Origin: Granulicella sp. S156
Lineage (GTDB): Bacteria; Acidobacteriota; Terriglobia; Terriglobales; Acidobacteriaceae
Assembly (NCBI RefSeq): GCF_009766105.1
Contig: NZ_LMUH01000008.1
Coordinates: 126,453 to 190,452 of the forward strand
Direction of reading: 5' to 3'
Length of the DNA: 64,000 bases
A model generated the notes under the pieces. That model was not told the origin of the DNA and searched no databases. It saw only the letters and a program-made list of their open reading frames with translations. Made by a program: the position numbers and the translations under genes. Positions 45,107 to 56,000 of the stretch are shown piece after piece (position 1 is the first letter of the stretch; the number at the start of each line of letters is the position of its first letter).

Positions 45107-47965
45107 ATGCATCGCAGAGAGTTCCTCCGTCTGGCGTCGTTTACATCAGGTGCCTTCACACTTGCTGGCCCGACCATGCTCCATGCGGATAGCAACATTT
45201 TGGAGACTTCGCCCGGTATGCCGGACGCTTCGCCTTTCCAGATGTTTGTGGATCCGTCGATGCGATACCGGCCTATGGTGCGGTGGTGGTGGAACGGCGA
45301 TCGCGTTATCGGCAGTGAGCTTCTGCGCGAGCTGGATGTCCTTAAGGCCGCGGGCATCGGTGGGGTGGAGATCAACCCCATCAAGTTTCCCAATGATGCT
45401 CAAGCAATGGACATAAGACCGCTGCAGTGGCTGAGTGGCGAATGGATCGATGTCCTTGAGGTCGTACTGAAAGGTGCGCGGGAGCGCGACATGACCTGCG
45501 ACATGATCGTCGGCTCTGGCTGGCCCTTCGGTGGCGAATTTCTCACCCGAGAGGACCAGTCCCAGATGGTTGCTCTTGGGACGCGCGATGTGACAGGACC
45601 AACCCGTCTGGAAGTAACGCGAGCAGAGCTGCTTGCAGACGTTAGCCCCGCGCTCGTCTCGCCGCAAGCAGGCGCTCTCAAAGAGCTGTTCAGCCTTATG
45701 CTCGCGCCATATGAGCTCAACACTCTCGAGCAGGTGACAAATCTGAACGATCGGACCGGCGAAGAGCGGATCGTCCTCGAAATCCCAGAAGGAAAACATG
45801 TCCTCTACTATTTGGTGAAGCTCACCGGCTACATGGCCGTGATCAACGGAGCTCCGGGCGCGAACGGCCCTGTTCTCAACCATCTGGACAAGGCATCGGT
45901 CGAACGCTACCTGAATCGTCTTGCGGATGCTCTCACTGCAAAGATTGGCGACCTGCATCCCTATGTGCGCGCTTTCTTCACAGATAGCATTGAGCTGGAA
46001 GGAGCGAACTGGTGCAACGATATGGCTGCGACATTCCAGGAACGTCACAGATACGATCTGTTGCCCTGGCTGCCATTTATTCTGTTCAAAGTGGGCGAAA
46101 TGGGGAACGCCGTAGACGGTCACTATGGCGCACACTTCGCTCAGGCATTCGAGAAAAACGTGGAGGCGGCGCGGTATGACTTCCAGACGCTGCGCCGCGA
46201 ACTTTTCAACGAATGCTTTGTCGCCACTTTCGCAGCCTGGTGTTCGCGGCTTGGTGTCAAGTCGCGTATGCAGGCCTATGGCAGCGAATGCGATGCTATG
46301 ACGGCATCGCCGATGCTCGACATCCCTGAATGCGAAACCTGGATCCGCTCCGAACGGATTGTGCCATTCGATGCTGCAGACTACCGGGTCGGGCGCAATT
46401 ACACGATGATCAACAAGTTCGTGTCGTCTGCGGCGCACCTGTCGGGCAAGCAATTAATCAGCTGCGAAGAGATGACGAACACGGATGATCCGTTCGGTGT
46501 TTCGCTCAACAGAATTAAGGCCGCAGGCGACCAAAGCATCCTCTCCGGTGTGACGCAGAGCATCCTTCATGGATTCAACTACAGCCCACCCGAAATCCCG
46601 TTCCCAGGGTGGGTACGTTATGGCACGTACTTCAGTGAACACAATACCTGGTGGCCCTACTTTCACCTGTGGGCCGGGTATCGAGCCAGGATTTCGAGCG
46701 TGCTTCAGCATAGTGTGATGCACGCAGACATTGCAATCCTGCCGCCGACAGCGGACCTTGCCTCGCTCTTTGGCTTTCAAAGAGATCCGTTCCCGCAGGT
46801 GGCATACCCGCCCTACCTCTATGAGCTCTGGGAGGCCATCCACCAGAACGGTAGTGGCTGCGACTACATCACAGAGGACATCATTGTCCGGAGCGAGATA
46901 AAGGGCGGCAAACTGCAGTACCAGCAACGATCCTACAAAACCCTGTTATTACCGGAAGTAGAACGCCTCGCTCCGAATACAGCCAAAGCTCTCACCCGTT
47001 TCGTCGCCGGCGGCGGCACGCTATTCTTCCTGAACCGAGTTCCAACGCAGAGTGCCGGTATGGCGGAACAGCATGAAGCGGACACCGTAGCTGCACTGGT
47101 GAGCGAACTACAAAAGAAGTATCCACAGAGGGCGGTCCTGGTACAGGTCGATGTGGCATCGCTCTTGACCTGGTATAGAGAGTTACAGCGCCGCTTCAGC
47201 GTTTCACCGGATGTTTTACTGAGCGAACCGAAAGACTTTCTTAGCCAGGTGCATTACAGACAAGCCGGGCGCGAGATCTTCTTCTTCGCTAACTATAGCG
47301 GAGATCAAACGCATACTTTCCAGGCGGAGTTTCCCGTGTCCCGTGGTTACAAGGCGTGGCTGTGGGATCCGCAAACGGGCGAAAGGCATCCGCTGCACTG
47401 GGCGCCTGATGCGGGCACTCTAACACTGACGTTGGGACCCGTGGCATCGATGCTGATCGTCCTGGAGTCCCGGAGCGCTGAAAGCAACGAGAGACCTGTT
47501 CCTCCCAGCGCAGCCGCTTCCCCTGGAACTACCAGTGTACTTCGAGCTGACTGGCAGGTGGAGCTTGAGCCAGTCAGCGGTAAGCCAGTATCTCTAACGG
47601 TATCGGACTGGAAAAACCCTGTACTCACCGCGGCTCTAGACGGCTTCGCCGGCACCATCACGTGCTCCACGAAGGTGCAGATCGATGCAACGCGAGAATG
47701 CTTCCTCGAGTTGGGCGTGCTTCACAGCGTCTCTGAACTATGGGTGAATGGGCATTCACTCGGAGTACGCTGGTTTGGAAATCAGACCTATGACATCAGC
47801 CATGCAGTGATAGAGGGACAGAACGAGCTAAAGCTTCGTCTCACCACCACACTGGGAAATTACGTGAAGACAATGAAAGACAACCGAACCGCGATGGATT
47901 GGAGCAGAAATACTCCAACTTACCCCGCCGGTTTCATCCACGATGTGGTGCTGCGAGTTCACTGA
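45107..47965 (+). CDS. GH106-like alpha-L-rhamnosidase
   Basis: 952 residues from the ATG at 45107 (an ATG 18 nt earlier is possible). The N terminus is Tat-like (HRREFLRLASF, then TSGAFTLAGPTMLHA), suggesting export of a folded enzyme. The region after it has GH106 hallmarks: VRWWWNGDRV, LDVLKAAGIGGVEINPI, GSGWPFGG, FFTDSIELEGANW and a central SCEEMTNTDDPFG / DQSILSGVTQSILHGFNY block. The C-terminal part is a galactose-binding-like beta-sandwich (LGVRWFGNQTYDIS). GH106 enzymes remove alpha-L-rhamnose from rhamnogalacturonan and related glycans. The exact linkage is not shown by the sequence. Confidence 0.85.
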   Translation: MHRREFLRLASFTSGAFTLAGPTMLHADSNILETSPGMPDASPFQMFVDPSMRYRPMVRWWWNGDRVIGSELLRELDVLKAAGIGGVEINPIKFPNDAQAMDIRPLQWLSGEWIDVLEVVLKGARERDMTCDMIVGSGWPFGGEFLTREDQSQMVALGTRDVTGPTRLEVTRAELLADVSPALVSPQAGALKELFSLMLAPYELNTLEQVTNLNDRTGEERIVLEIPEGKHVLYYLVKLTGYMAVINGAPGANGPVLNHLDKASVERYLNRLADALTAKIGDLHPYVRAFFTDSIELEGANWCNDMAATFQERHRYDLLPWLPFILFKVGEMGNAVDGHYGAHFAQAFEKNVEAARYDFQTLRRELFNECFVATFAAWCSRLGVKSRMQAYGSECDAMTASPMLDIPECETWIRSERIVPFDAADYRVGRNYTMINKFVSSAAHLSGKQLISCEEMTNTDDPFGVSLNRIKAAGDQSILSGVTQSILHGFNYSPPEIPFPGWVRYGTYFSEHNTWWPYFHLWAGYRARISSVLQHSVMHADIAILPPTADLASLFGFQRDPFPQVAYPPYLYELWEAIHQNGSGCDYITEDIIVRSEIKGGKLQYQQRSYKTLLLPEVERLAPNTAKALTRFVAGGGTLFFLNRVPTQSAGMAEQHEADTVAALVSELQKKYPQRAVLVQVDVASLLTWYRELQRRFSVSPDVLLSEPKDFLSQVHYRQAGREIFFFANYSGDQTHTFQAEFPVSRGYKAWLWDPQTGERHPLHWAPDAGTLTLTLGPVASMLIVLESRSAESNERPVPPSAAASPGTTSVLRADWQVELEPVSGKPVSLTVSDWKNPVLTAALDGFAGTITCSTKVQIDATRECFLELGVLHSVSELWVNGHSLGVRWFGNQTYDISHAVIEGQNELKLRLTTTLGNYVKTMKDNRTAMDWSRNTPTYPAGFIHDVVLRVH

Positions 47966-48174
47966 TCCGCAAACCAGCCGTAAGGTGGGAGAGTCTCAAA
48001 AGAACCCAGCCCAGTTTGCGAAGGATTCGAAGGCGAAAGCACGGCTACCGCACGATAAAAGACCACAAGAACAACGTGCCATTGCAGTGCAGAAGGCACA
48101 AGGGAGGCTGTCAAGCAGATAGAGAAGGAGCGCAAGAAGGAGTGACCGAGCACTCGCGCGGAGTTCTTCGAACC

Positions 48175-50472
48175 TCAATGTGCGAGAGTGGCGGGGTACA
48201 ATTCGGAACACATAGACCAATTGGGGTCGCTCATCGAAGGCGGCAGCGTTGTCATACCCCATTTCGAAGGTGCTGAGCCCAGCGTTAGCACTACCGTTGC
48301 GCCGTCCTTGATCTGAGCATGGCGGAACCAGGCGTTCTTCAAATCAACTCCGTTCAGCGTGGCCGACTGCACATAACGGTTCAGGCCGTTCGAATCCAGG
48401 TTCTTCGCGATGATACGAATCTTCTTGCCGTTGCCAAGAGTGAGCGCGGCGTCGGGGATGCTCGGCGTGCTGATGAGGTATACATCCTGACCGGCAATGG
48501 GAAAGATGCCAAGCGTCGAGAAGAGAAGCCAACTCGACATGGCTCCCGAGTCGTCATTGCCGGGGATGCCAGCGCGTGTATCCATGAATGCCTTTTCGAG
48601 GATCATGTGAACGACATCGGCGGTCTTGTCGGGGCGGCCTGCGTAGTTATAGAGCACCGGGAGCAGAAAACCGGGCTCGTTGGTGACGTCGAAGTGACCG
48701 CGAAGAAATGTCCAGTCGAGGCGGTGGACGAAGGCCATGTTACCGCCGGCCATCTCGATGAGACGGCGCATGTCCTGCGGAGCATAGATCGAGTACGTCC
48801 AGATATCGCCTTCGTAGAAGAAGTCGGGCCAGGTGCCGCGAACGGCTAAATAAGGCGGTGCCCAAGTACCGTCGGGATTGCGTGGGCGTAGGAATCCTTT
48901 GATGCCCTCGGCTGTCATGTCCTTGTCCCACAAGTGCTCGAAGTTATGGGTGCGGCTGGCGTAGAGTGCAGCTTCTTTTGTTTTGCCGAGGCCGCAGGCG
49001 ACCTCAGCGATGGCGAAATCGTCGTAGCTGTATTCGACGGTGCGTGAGCCGGAGCGTTCATCGGCCAGCGTGACGTAGCCTTTTTCGTTGTAGTCCTTCA
49101 ACCCTCCGCGGCCCTCTTTTTGCTGATCGGCTGGAGGCGCTTCCGCGTCGTGAACCATAGCGGCGAATGCAGTTTCATAATCGATGCCTTTGAGGCCTTT
49201 CACATATGCATCTGCTACAATAACGTTGGCATTCGATCCTCCCTGCGTGCGGCCGTTGTCATTGCCGCTGCGCGCGTCAGGCATGTAGCCCGTATGGCGG
49301 TAGATGTCGACAAGTGAGCGGATGATGTCGCGCTGGCGGTCTGGCGAGATGAGAGTGAGCAGCGGGCTGGAGGTGCGGAAGGTATCCCAGATACAGTAGT
49401 AGTCGTCATAATAAGGTTCCGACGATTTCCAGTCAGGATTCTCTCCAGTGCGATCCGTGGGCATCAGCATGATGTGATACATGGCGGTATAGAGCTGGTG
49501 GCGCTGCGAGTCGGTTTCGCCGGAGAGATTGAGCTTGGATAGCTCTTTGTTCCAGAGAGCGGTAGACGCGGCGTGGACTGCAGCGAAGTTCCAAGCGGGA
49601 ATCTCCTGTTGCACGTTTTGCTTTGCCTGCTCGGTGCTGAGGAAGGAGATGCCAACTTTTGCCTGGATGACCTGATTCGCTTTCGTGCTGAAGTCGAACG
49701 ATGCCCCAATCGGCGTGTTGGCTTCGACAGTGGCGTCTTTAGACGGGCTCAGAGTGCTGCCGGTCCAGGTCTGTGTGGTCTCGGCAGGTGTGTCGAGCAC
49801 CATGTAATAGTAGACCCGGTACTCGCCACCCCGGTTCCAGCCGCCGGTGAAGCGCGCTACTCCCTGAGCTTCATGATTAGAGCTGAGGTGAATCTCCGCT
49901 CCGAGAAATTTCTGTGCCTGCCAGTCGGTTCCAAGGCTGAGTGCGTGAGCGATGTCGATGACAATGTGCGACTGCTGCGAGGCAGGAAAGGTGTAGCGAT
50001 GGAAACCGACGCGGCGACTGCTGGTCAGCTCGACCCTGAGGTTGTAGCGCGTGAGCTTCGCAGCGTAATAGCCGACGTGGTTAACCTCATCGGTGCGCGG
50101 AGTCTTGATGTCATTCAATACGAGCGGCCCGGTGACTGGTGCGACAAGGATGTTGCCGTACTTGCCTTGCGCTCCGCTGAGATGCAGATGGGAGAAGCCG
50201 AGGATGACGCCGTTGCTAGAGTATCCGAACCCGGATTTGCGGCCATCAAAGGTCTCCATATCCGGACCGACCTTAACCATGCCGTAAGGGCTTGCGGCAC
50301 CAACGAAGGTATTGCCACCCCAGTCGACTCCGATGAACGGATCGACGTTGCGCGTGTAGTCCTGCGAAGGTTTGGCCATGGACGTTTGCGCGGGAAGAGA
50401 AACCGCGAACACGAGAGCACTGATGACTAGTAGCATCGAGCGATGGAATACAGAGGATATGTTCTTTTGCAT
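48175..50472 (-). CDS. GH92 alpha-mannosidase, secreted
   Basis: 765 residues from the ATG at 50472; the frame extends to 50526 but the signal (SMLLVISALVFAVSLPAQ) fits the shorter form. GH92 features: VDPFIGVDWGGNTFVGAASPYGMVKVGPD near the N terminus, GFSHLHLSG, YCIWDTFRTSSPL, GYMPDARSGND and GNDDSGAMSSWLLFSTLG near the C terminus with the Asp pair of the calcium-dependent catalytic site. GH92 are exo-acting alpha-mannosidases (mostly alpha-1,2 or 1,3) active on N-glycans, yeast mannan or mannose phosphates. It is third in the operon PHP, PI-PLC, GH92 behind TonB receptor 3, with an 87-bp gap after the PI-PLC gene. Confidence 0.9.
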   Translation of the reverse strand: MQKNISSVFHRSMLLVISALVFAVSLPAQTSMAKPSQDYTRNVDPFIGVDWGGNTFVGAASPYGMVKVGPDMETFDGRKSGFGYSSNGVILGFSHLHLSGAQGKYGNILVAPVTGPLVLNDIKTPRTDEVNHVGYYAAKLTRYNLRVELTSSRRVGFHRYTFPASQQSHIVIDIAHALSLGTDWQAQKFLGAEIHLSSNHEAQGVARFTGGWNRGGEYRVYYYMVLDTPAETTQTWTGSTLSPSKDATVEANTPIGASFDFSTKANQVIQAKVGISFLSTEQAKQNVQQEIPAWNFAAVHAASTALWNKELSKLNLSGETDSQRHQLYTAMYHIMLMPTDRTGENPDWKSSEPYYDDYYCIWDTFRTSSPLLTLISPDRQRDIIRSLVDIYRHTGYMPDARSGNDNGRTQGGSNANVIVADAYVKGLKGIDYETAFAAMVHDAEAPPADQQKEGRGGLKDYNEKGYVTLADERSGSRTVEYSYDDFAIAEVACGLGKTKEAALYASRTHNFEHLWDKDMTAEGIKGFLRPRNPDGTWAPPYLAVRGTWPDFFYEGDIWTYSIYAPQDMRRLIEMAGGNMAFVHRLDWTFLRGHFDVTNEPGFLLPVLYNYAGRPDKTADVVHMILEKAFMDTRAGIPGNDDSGAMSSWLLFSTLGIFPIAGQDVYLISTPSIPDAALTLGNGKKIRIIAKNLDSNGLNRYVQSATLNGVDLKNAWFRHAQIKDGATVVLTLGSAPSKWGMTTLPPSMSDPNWSMCSELYPATLAH

Positions 50473-50559
50473 AAAGAGGGCTTTCCATGAATGACCTTGT
50501 TGGTGGAGGAAGAGCGACGACTCCATGATAGAAGCGAGGTATCTTTCGCCTGCTGGTGC

Positions 50560-51747
50560 TCACTTCGTGCGCGATGGCTCTAACAGCGAGTCTATGCAGC
50601 CCGATGGCGCGATGATCGGATTGCAGCGCGCAATCACTCCGTGCGGCAGGGTAATAGAGAATCCAGACCACTTGGCCGGCTCGGCTGGCGGATAATCTGT
50701 GCTGAGAATCTGTGCTCCGCTGGATAGCGCTATTTTGGCGCGGGTGTAATCATTGTTGCGCGCCTCTTCCGTGCCGTCATCAGTGCGAGTACGAATCAGA
50801 TAGCCTTCACGCGCGAGCATGTCGATCTGTTCCTTGTTCGGGGTATTTTCTTCAATGAAAGCCGCGTCTGGAGCGCCAGGTTCAGCGTTCGTAAAGATGA
50901 CGCGGCCGCGAAGTGCCAGATGCTCTGCGGTATAGACAGGCGTGACGGGTTTCTGGTCCATAAGAAAAACGACCTTGCCGCGAGAGCGGGCGAGTGTCGG
51001 CCAACCACCCGATCTTCCCCTAACGGATTTACCGGTTGCCTGAATGGCTTCGGGCAGAGTGTCATAGCTGCCTCGAACCTGGTCTGGCGTAATGATCTCC
51101 GATTCCTGGAAAACCGAGCGGATTTCAGCGTCGAGGGCGTCGAAGGTTCGCGAAGTAAAGGGTTCGGGGCCGTCAGGAGTTGTTGGAGCGTTCGGGCGTC
51201 CTTGCTTGGTCTCCACCAGAATGAAGATGGGCAAATGGTGCGGGTGCTGCTGTGACCAGTTACGGATGATGGTGAGGCAGGCGATGAAGGTATGGCAGGA
51301 GCTGCGCTGATCGAAATTCATTACATGCATCACCTTGAAGCCCGGCTTATCCATCTCGTGCTGCGGATCGAAGTCGGGATCTGGAGGTAGTCCTGCCTGG
51401 GAAACCTTATCGACAATAGCTGGGTGCGAGTACCTGCCACCTTTGGAGTCGGCATACACATCGATTTCCAACTGGCGCACGCCGCCGCTGAGCTGATCGT
51501 CAAGAGGCGGATGAGCATAGTCGAGTTCGCGCATGGCCTTGGGATTCTGCTGTTCGATCAGCTTGCGCTCGCTGGGTGCAACGCCCGTGTGGTAGCTGTT
51601 ATGGCTCCCAATCACCTGAATCTGATTGATATGAACCACCTGATCCTGTTGAGAAGCAGTGGTCTGTGCAACGGCGCAGGACGGGAGCAAGATGATGATC
51701 AAGGCGGCCCAAAGGATGTTTTTCATATCGATATTTCGTAGGTTCAT
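50560..51747 (-). CDS. Ca2+-dependent PI-PLC-like phosphodiesterase, secreted
   Basis: 395 residues with an N-terminal signal (ILWAALIIILLPSCAVAQ; the LPSC makes a lipoprotein possible but not typical). The fold is the PI-PLC-type TIM barrel: GSHNSYHTG with catalytic His49, LEIDVYAD with metal ligands Glu94 and Asp96, MHVMNFDQ with the second catalytic His141, then VETKQG and FLMDQKPV. It matches the Pfam family PI-PLC-C1 (calcium-dependent phosphoinositide PLC). It should cleave the phosphodiester of inositol phospholipids or related glycerophosphodiesters outside the cell. It starts 14 bp after the PHP gene, in the same operon as a GH92 mannosidase and behind TonB receptor 3. Confidence 0.85.
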   Translation of the reverse strand: MNLRNIDMKNILWAALIIILLPSCAVAQTTASQQDQVVHINQIQVIGSHNSYHTGVAPSERKLIEQQNPKAMRELDYAHPPLDDQLSGGVRQLEIDVYADSKGGRYSHPAIVDKVSQAGLPPDPDFDPQHEMDKPGFKVMHVMNFDQRSSCHTFIACLTIIRNWSQQHPHHLPIFILVETKQGRPNAPTTPDGPEPFTSRTFDALDAEIRSVFQESEIITPDQVRGSYDTLPEAIQATGKSVRGRSGGWPTLARSRGKVVFLMDQKPVTPVYTAEHLALRGRVIFTNAEPGAPDAAFIEENTPNKEQIDMLAREGYLIRTRTDDGTEEARNNDYTRAKIALSSGAQILSTDYPPAEPAKWSGFSITLPHGVIARCNPIIAPSGCIDSLLEPSRTK

Positions 51748-51761
51748 GAACTTTAGCTCTC

Positions 51762-52961
51762 TTAAAAGTTTGGGTCGAAGTTGAAGTAGATGGGATTTGA
51801 CAACCCAACCATATTCCCGCTGAGTGCCATCGATCCAGGAACCTGCGGATAAGTCGTCTGCGGCCCCTCGACCTCGACTCGATAGTAGGTTCGCCCAAGA
51901 AGTTTTGGGGTATCGGTGAACTCGACCGTTGTCGTCTTACCCCCAATGGCCTGCAAGGTGCTGAACGGGTCGCCGTCCTTCACAACATGAACGGTATAGG
52001 ACGCCCCGGCAACCGTATTTCCTGTCAATTGAACGCGGAAGTTCACCGGCTTGCCCGTTGCCTTTGCGTTGTCGCCCATCATCATGTCCATCTTGCCGTC
52101 ATGGTCGAGATCGGCATAGAACTCGACACGAGGTGCATAGGGATTCGCACTAACGGCAACGCGACCATTGGTCAGCGCATCAACGATCGCTTGCAACGTC
52201 CGCCCCTTAGCAAATACCCAGGTCGTAGGCGTCCCGACATAATTGACCTGCCGCTGATACGTATTCTTGGTCGCCAGATCGGGAGAGTCTGGAGTGCCAT
52301 GATGTGAGTCGCTTCCACCTCTCCCGGTCAGCTTGCGGCCCGACGAAAGCATGTCGTCCCAGATCATGATGGCGTTGGCATTCTTCGCCCAGACCGCAGA
52401 GTTCCAGACCTCAATTGAATCGACCAGATCGTACGAAAAGCCGAAATGGTCCTTGCCGCTGGGATGATTCGCCGACAGATGAATCGCCAACTCCTTCTTC
52501 ACCGCCTCAATCACGATGTCGCGTTGGTCGCGCACATCGTAAAGCCGCTGATGATCGTACGGCGTGGCAGAGAAGGCGTTGCCGTGACCTCGCGTCGTTG
52601 TCCACTCCGCGCCATAAAGAAGCAGCACTGTGTTCGACTTGAACTCCGGATCGGTCCAGGTGTTATGCGCGACATCGCCCTGCACATGATTGTCATGGTC
52701 GGTGATACAGAGATAGTCCATTCCGACAGACTCGGCGAAGGAGATGATCTTAGCCTCGGAGTTATTGCTAGAGTCCTTACTGTGCCGGGAGTGCAGATGA
52801 AGGTCGCCCTTCAGCCAGATGCCATCGGTAAGGCTGGCAATGGGTGGCAGGGGGCCTACGTCAACGGGTGTCCAAGGGTTGGTGTGGTCCGTCTGACCTT
52901 GACCCGAAACGCCGAGAAGCCCTGCCATCATCAGGCCCGCCAGAAAAACATGAAAGCGCAT
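51762..52961 (-). CDS. CehA/McbA-family PHP-domain metallohydrolase
   Basis: 399 residues from the ATG at 52961 (AAAGGA upstream) with a signal peptide (VFLAGLMMAGLLGVSGQGQ). The PHP domain shows GDLHLHSRHS (His55, His57), CITDHDNH (Asp88, His89), GAEWTT (Glu119), SANHPSG (His166) and GGSDSHHG (Asp218, His220), a full metal-binding set. A beta-sandwich follows to the C terminus. CehA and McbA hydrolyse carbaryl-type esters, but most relatives are of unknown substrate and often phosphoesterases. It is the first gene of a three-gene operon with PI-PLC-like and GH92 proteins, 127 bp after TonB receptor 3, so a phosphorylated or esterified glycolipid is a reasonable target. Confidence 0.85.
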   Translation of the reverse strand: MRFHVFLAGLMMAGLLGVSGQGQTDHTNPWTPVDVGPLPPIASLTDGIWLKGDLHLHSRHSKDSSNNSEAKIISFAESVGMDYLCITDHDNHVQGDVAHNTWTDPEFKSNTVLLLYGAEWTTTRGHGNAFSATPYDHQRLYDVRDQRDIVIEAVKKELAIHLSANHPSGKDHFGFSYDLVDSIEVWNSAVWAKNANAIMIWDDMLSSGRKLTGRGGSDSHHGTPDSPDLATKNTYQRQVNYVGTPTTWVFAKGRTLQAIVDALTNGRVAVSANPYAPRVEFYADLDHDGKMDMMMGDNAKATGKPVNFRVQLTGNTVAGASYTVHVVKDGDPFSTLQAIGGKTTTVEFTDTPKLLGRTYYRVEVEGPQTTYPQVPGSMALSGNMVGLSNPIYFNFDPNF

Positions 52962-53040
52962 TTCATTCCTTTCAGAAGAGCTCGAGGCGGCTCCTGTGTC
53001 CTTCCTCGATGCCACCAGTTATTGTTCTCACAGAGTTGCC

Positions 53041-53058
53041 CGAGCCGGCTTCGGCTCG
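53041..53058 (-). repeat. GC-rich stem between TonB receptor 3 and the PHP gene
   Basis: CGAGCCG and CGGCTCG pair around GCTT, 31 nt after the receptor stop. No T-run follows on the minus strand, so it may be a partial terminator or an RNA-processing stem that lowers expression of the three hydrolase genes relative to the receptor. Confidence 0.45.
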
Positions 53059-53088
53059 AGCAGCCTGATGTCTATGCTCAATCGATGC

Positions 53089-56000
53089 TTAGAAGCTGAA
53101 CTTCGCTCCGAACTCCATCGTGCGGTTTTCGTTGACCACCGACGAGATCACTCCGTTGGAAGCGGGGTTACTGACGGCCGAACTGGGGACGCTGAAGTTG
53201 GGGTGATTGGCGATATTGAAGGCATCCGCGCGGAGCACTATCTTGTATCTCGCCCCAATGGTTGTGGTTTTCTGCAGGTTCATATCCCAGTTTTGATAAT
53301 GAGGTCCCCACAGCATGTCGTAGCCCGAATTGCCGAATGCGTAAGGGGCAGGAGCGGTGAACGCTGCGGTGTTGAACCACTCCCCAAGGGTCTTGTGCGC
53401 CGGATACAAAGGGACGCCCGGAACGCGATCTGCTCGGCCGCTTGCGCCATAGACCTGGGAGCCCGGCGCCGTGTAAGTGACAGAGAAGGGCTGTCCTGTC
53501 TGGAATGCGGTGATGCCCGCAATCTGCCATCCACTCACGAGTCCATTTGTAAGGTTGCCGGCGGAGCCAAAGAAGGCTTTTCCATGGCCCATCGGCAGCT
53601 CATAGGCGTAGTTGACCTCGAGCGTCTGCGGAGTAATGCTCGAGATGTTTCCGTAGGAGTCGCCAATGGTCTGCGGGTTCTGATAATTTTCAACGCCCAA
53701 AACCCGTATCCATTGGTACTCGGCATTGATCATGAATCCATGACTGTACTGCTTGTGCACGCCAACCTGTAGCGAGTTTCCCGTGGTGTTGTAGATCGGA
53801 GCGAACTCTTCGCTGATCGTGGAGAACGGCTGAAAGGGACGCCGTGACTGTTCGGAGGTCGGTCCGGGTGGTGCGAAGTTGATATCCGGTGCCGTGTTAC
53901 CCGGACCACCATAGTTGTTCTGGTGGATCGTGCGCTGGCCTACGTAGCCGATCCGAAGCGACATTGAACCGGGAAGCTGACGTTCAATCGCCAGGTTGTA
54001 CTGCTCCGTATAGGGTGTGACAGTGCTGTGCTGCGAGATCGTCGCAGGATTGGCTGGCACCGAAGCCGTGGTGGCGAACGGAGCATTCATTGTGATCTCG
54101 GGCACGGTACCAGCGGGTTGTGTGTAGTTCAACGCAGCGACAAAGGGAAGCGTGTCGAATCCTCCGCCGACATAGGAGGAAGGCAACAGGTTGTAATACA
54201 CCCCGAATGCTCCACGAATTACTGTCTTCGTACCAAGCTGATAGGCGAAACCGAACCGAGGCGCTATGTTATGGGTAGGCTGGCCCAAATAGGCATACAT
54301 ACTGGTCGGCAGACCGATCGAAGGAGCAAGTACCGTGTCTGGAACATATGCGGGAATGGTTGCCGAGGGGTAGCTGCCGGCGAACACCGCGACTTTGCCC
54401 ACGCTGGGTATAAAGAGCGACTCCGTACCATAGGGATTGTCATGGAAGCGCTGCAGGTCATAGCGGATTCCATAGTTCAGTGTCAGGTTCGGCAGGATCT
54501 TCCAGTCGTCCTGGATGTACATGCCATATTGGCTTGAGTTATAGCGAACCACATAGTCGCTGGGAGTTGCATTGCCCGTCGTGCTCGGATATCCGAGCAG
54601 ATAGTCGGCATAGGCAATTCCCGAGTATTGGCCGGTGAAGGTGAACGAACCGTGCGACTGGGAGCTGTCCTGCCAGTCGTCGTCGAAGAGATAGGTGAAG
54701 CCAGCCTTAAGAGTGTATCTCGGGAAGACCTTGGTGAGGGACGTGCTGCCCTGATAAGTTTGTTCGAGGTTTTTCGAACCGGCTTCAGAGAAGGGTGTGA
54801 TGTTCGTGATCGTTATGGATGGCGCACCTTCGAGCAGCTGTGGACCAAGCCCTGGAATGATCGCGGCGAAGTCTGTCAGGTAGTTCTGTGCGTCGCGGTA
54901 GAGCGGCAGATGCTGGTAGGCGACATAGCTGTCGAGCAATAGGCTGGGTGAGAAGGTATGGGTCCAGCCCGCCACGAAAATATCGTCGTGTTCGCCGTCA
55001 CGTGCTACGCCGCCGGCGAGGCTGGATCCATCACCCTGGGTAGCCACGTCTTTGAACGGTCCATAAAATGCGCGAAGCCACGAGCCTCGAAGCTGATCCT
55101 TCTCACTGATCTTGTGATCGATGCGGATATTGAAGCGAGTCACTTCCGTTGTATGAGGAACAAGCTCAAAGGTGTTTACGCCAGTGGTCTGCGTTGTCGA
55201 CGAAGGCATAAGCAGGTTTTGCAACTGAACATCGACCGGATTGAACGGCACGTTGATTTTGTTGCCAGGGAAAGGCTGGCCAGTTAGCGGGTTCACGATG
55301 ATAGTGCCGGCCGCGCTGGTGGCGCAGCTGCCACCAGCAAGAAAGCAGCTAAAGTCGCCATTGCGCTCAGCCGCCGTAGCCTGGGTGCTGGTGAGCGGAT
55401 TGGACTGGGTCAGGTGAAAGCCTTCGTAACTGGCAAAAAAGAAGGTACGGTCCTTACCGTTATATAGCTTGGGGATATAGACAGTACCTGAGAAGTTGCC
55501 CCCATACTCGTTGCGTTGATAGGGGGGACGGACCGGCGCAGCGGAGCTGGGTCCGAAGTAATAGGGTTTTGCGCCAGTACCTCGGCTGCGATTAAATTCG
55601 AGAGCTTCGCCATGGAAAGCGTTGGCTCCGCTCTGGCTGACGATGATGACTTGATTAGGTTGATTGAATTCGGCCGGAGCTCCGGTGGTGATGACTTTGA
55701 ACTCGGCAAGAGCATCCAATGCCGGAACCTCGCCTAATCCACGTTGCAGCGAGACTTCCATATTGGTGACTCCGTCGAAGGTGAATCCGGCATCTCCGTA
55801 AGAATTGCGCTGGTTCGTGCCGAAGGCGAGTGTGACACCACGGACCGGAACCTGATCCTGTGCGGCAACGTCCTGGACTCCTGGGACAAGATTCAGCAGA
55901 CCCAGAATGCTGAGGTGACCATTCAGTGGCGTGTTCTTAATGCTGGAGCTATCGACCACCAGCCCGACGGAAGATGTTTCGGCTTGAATTACCGGGCTTT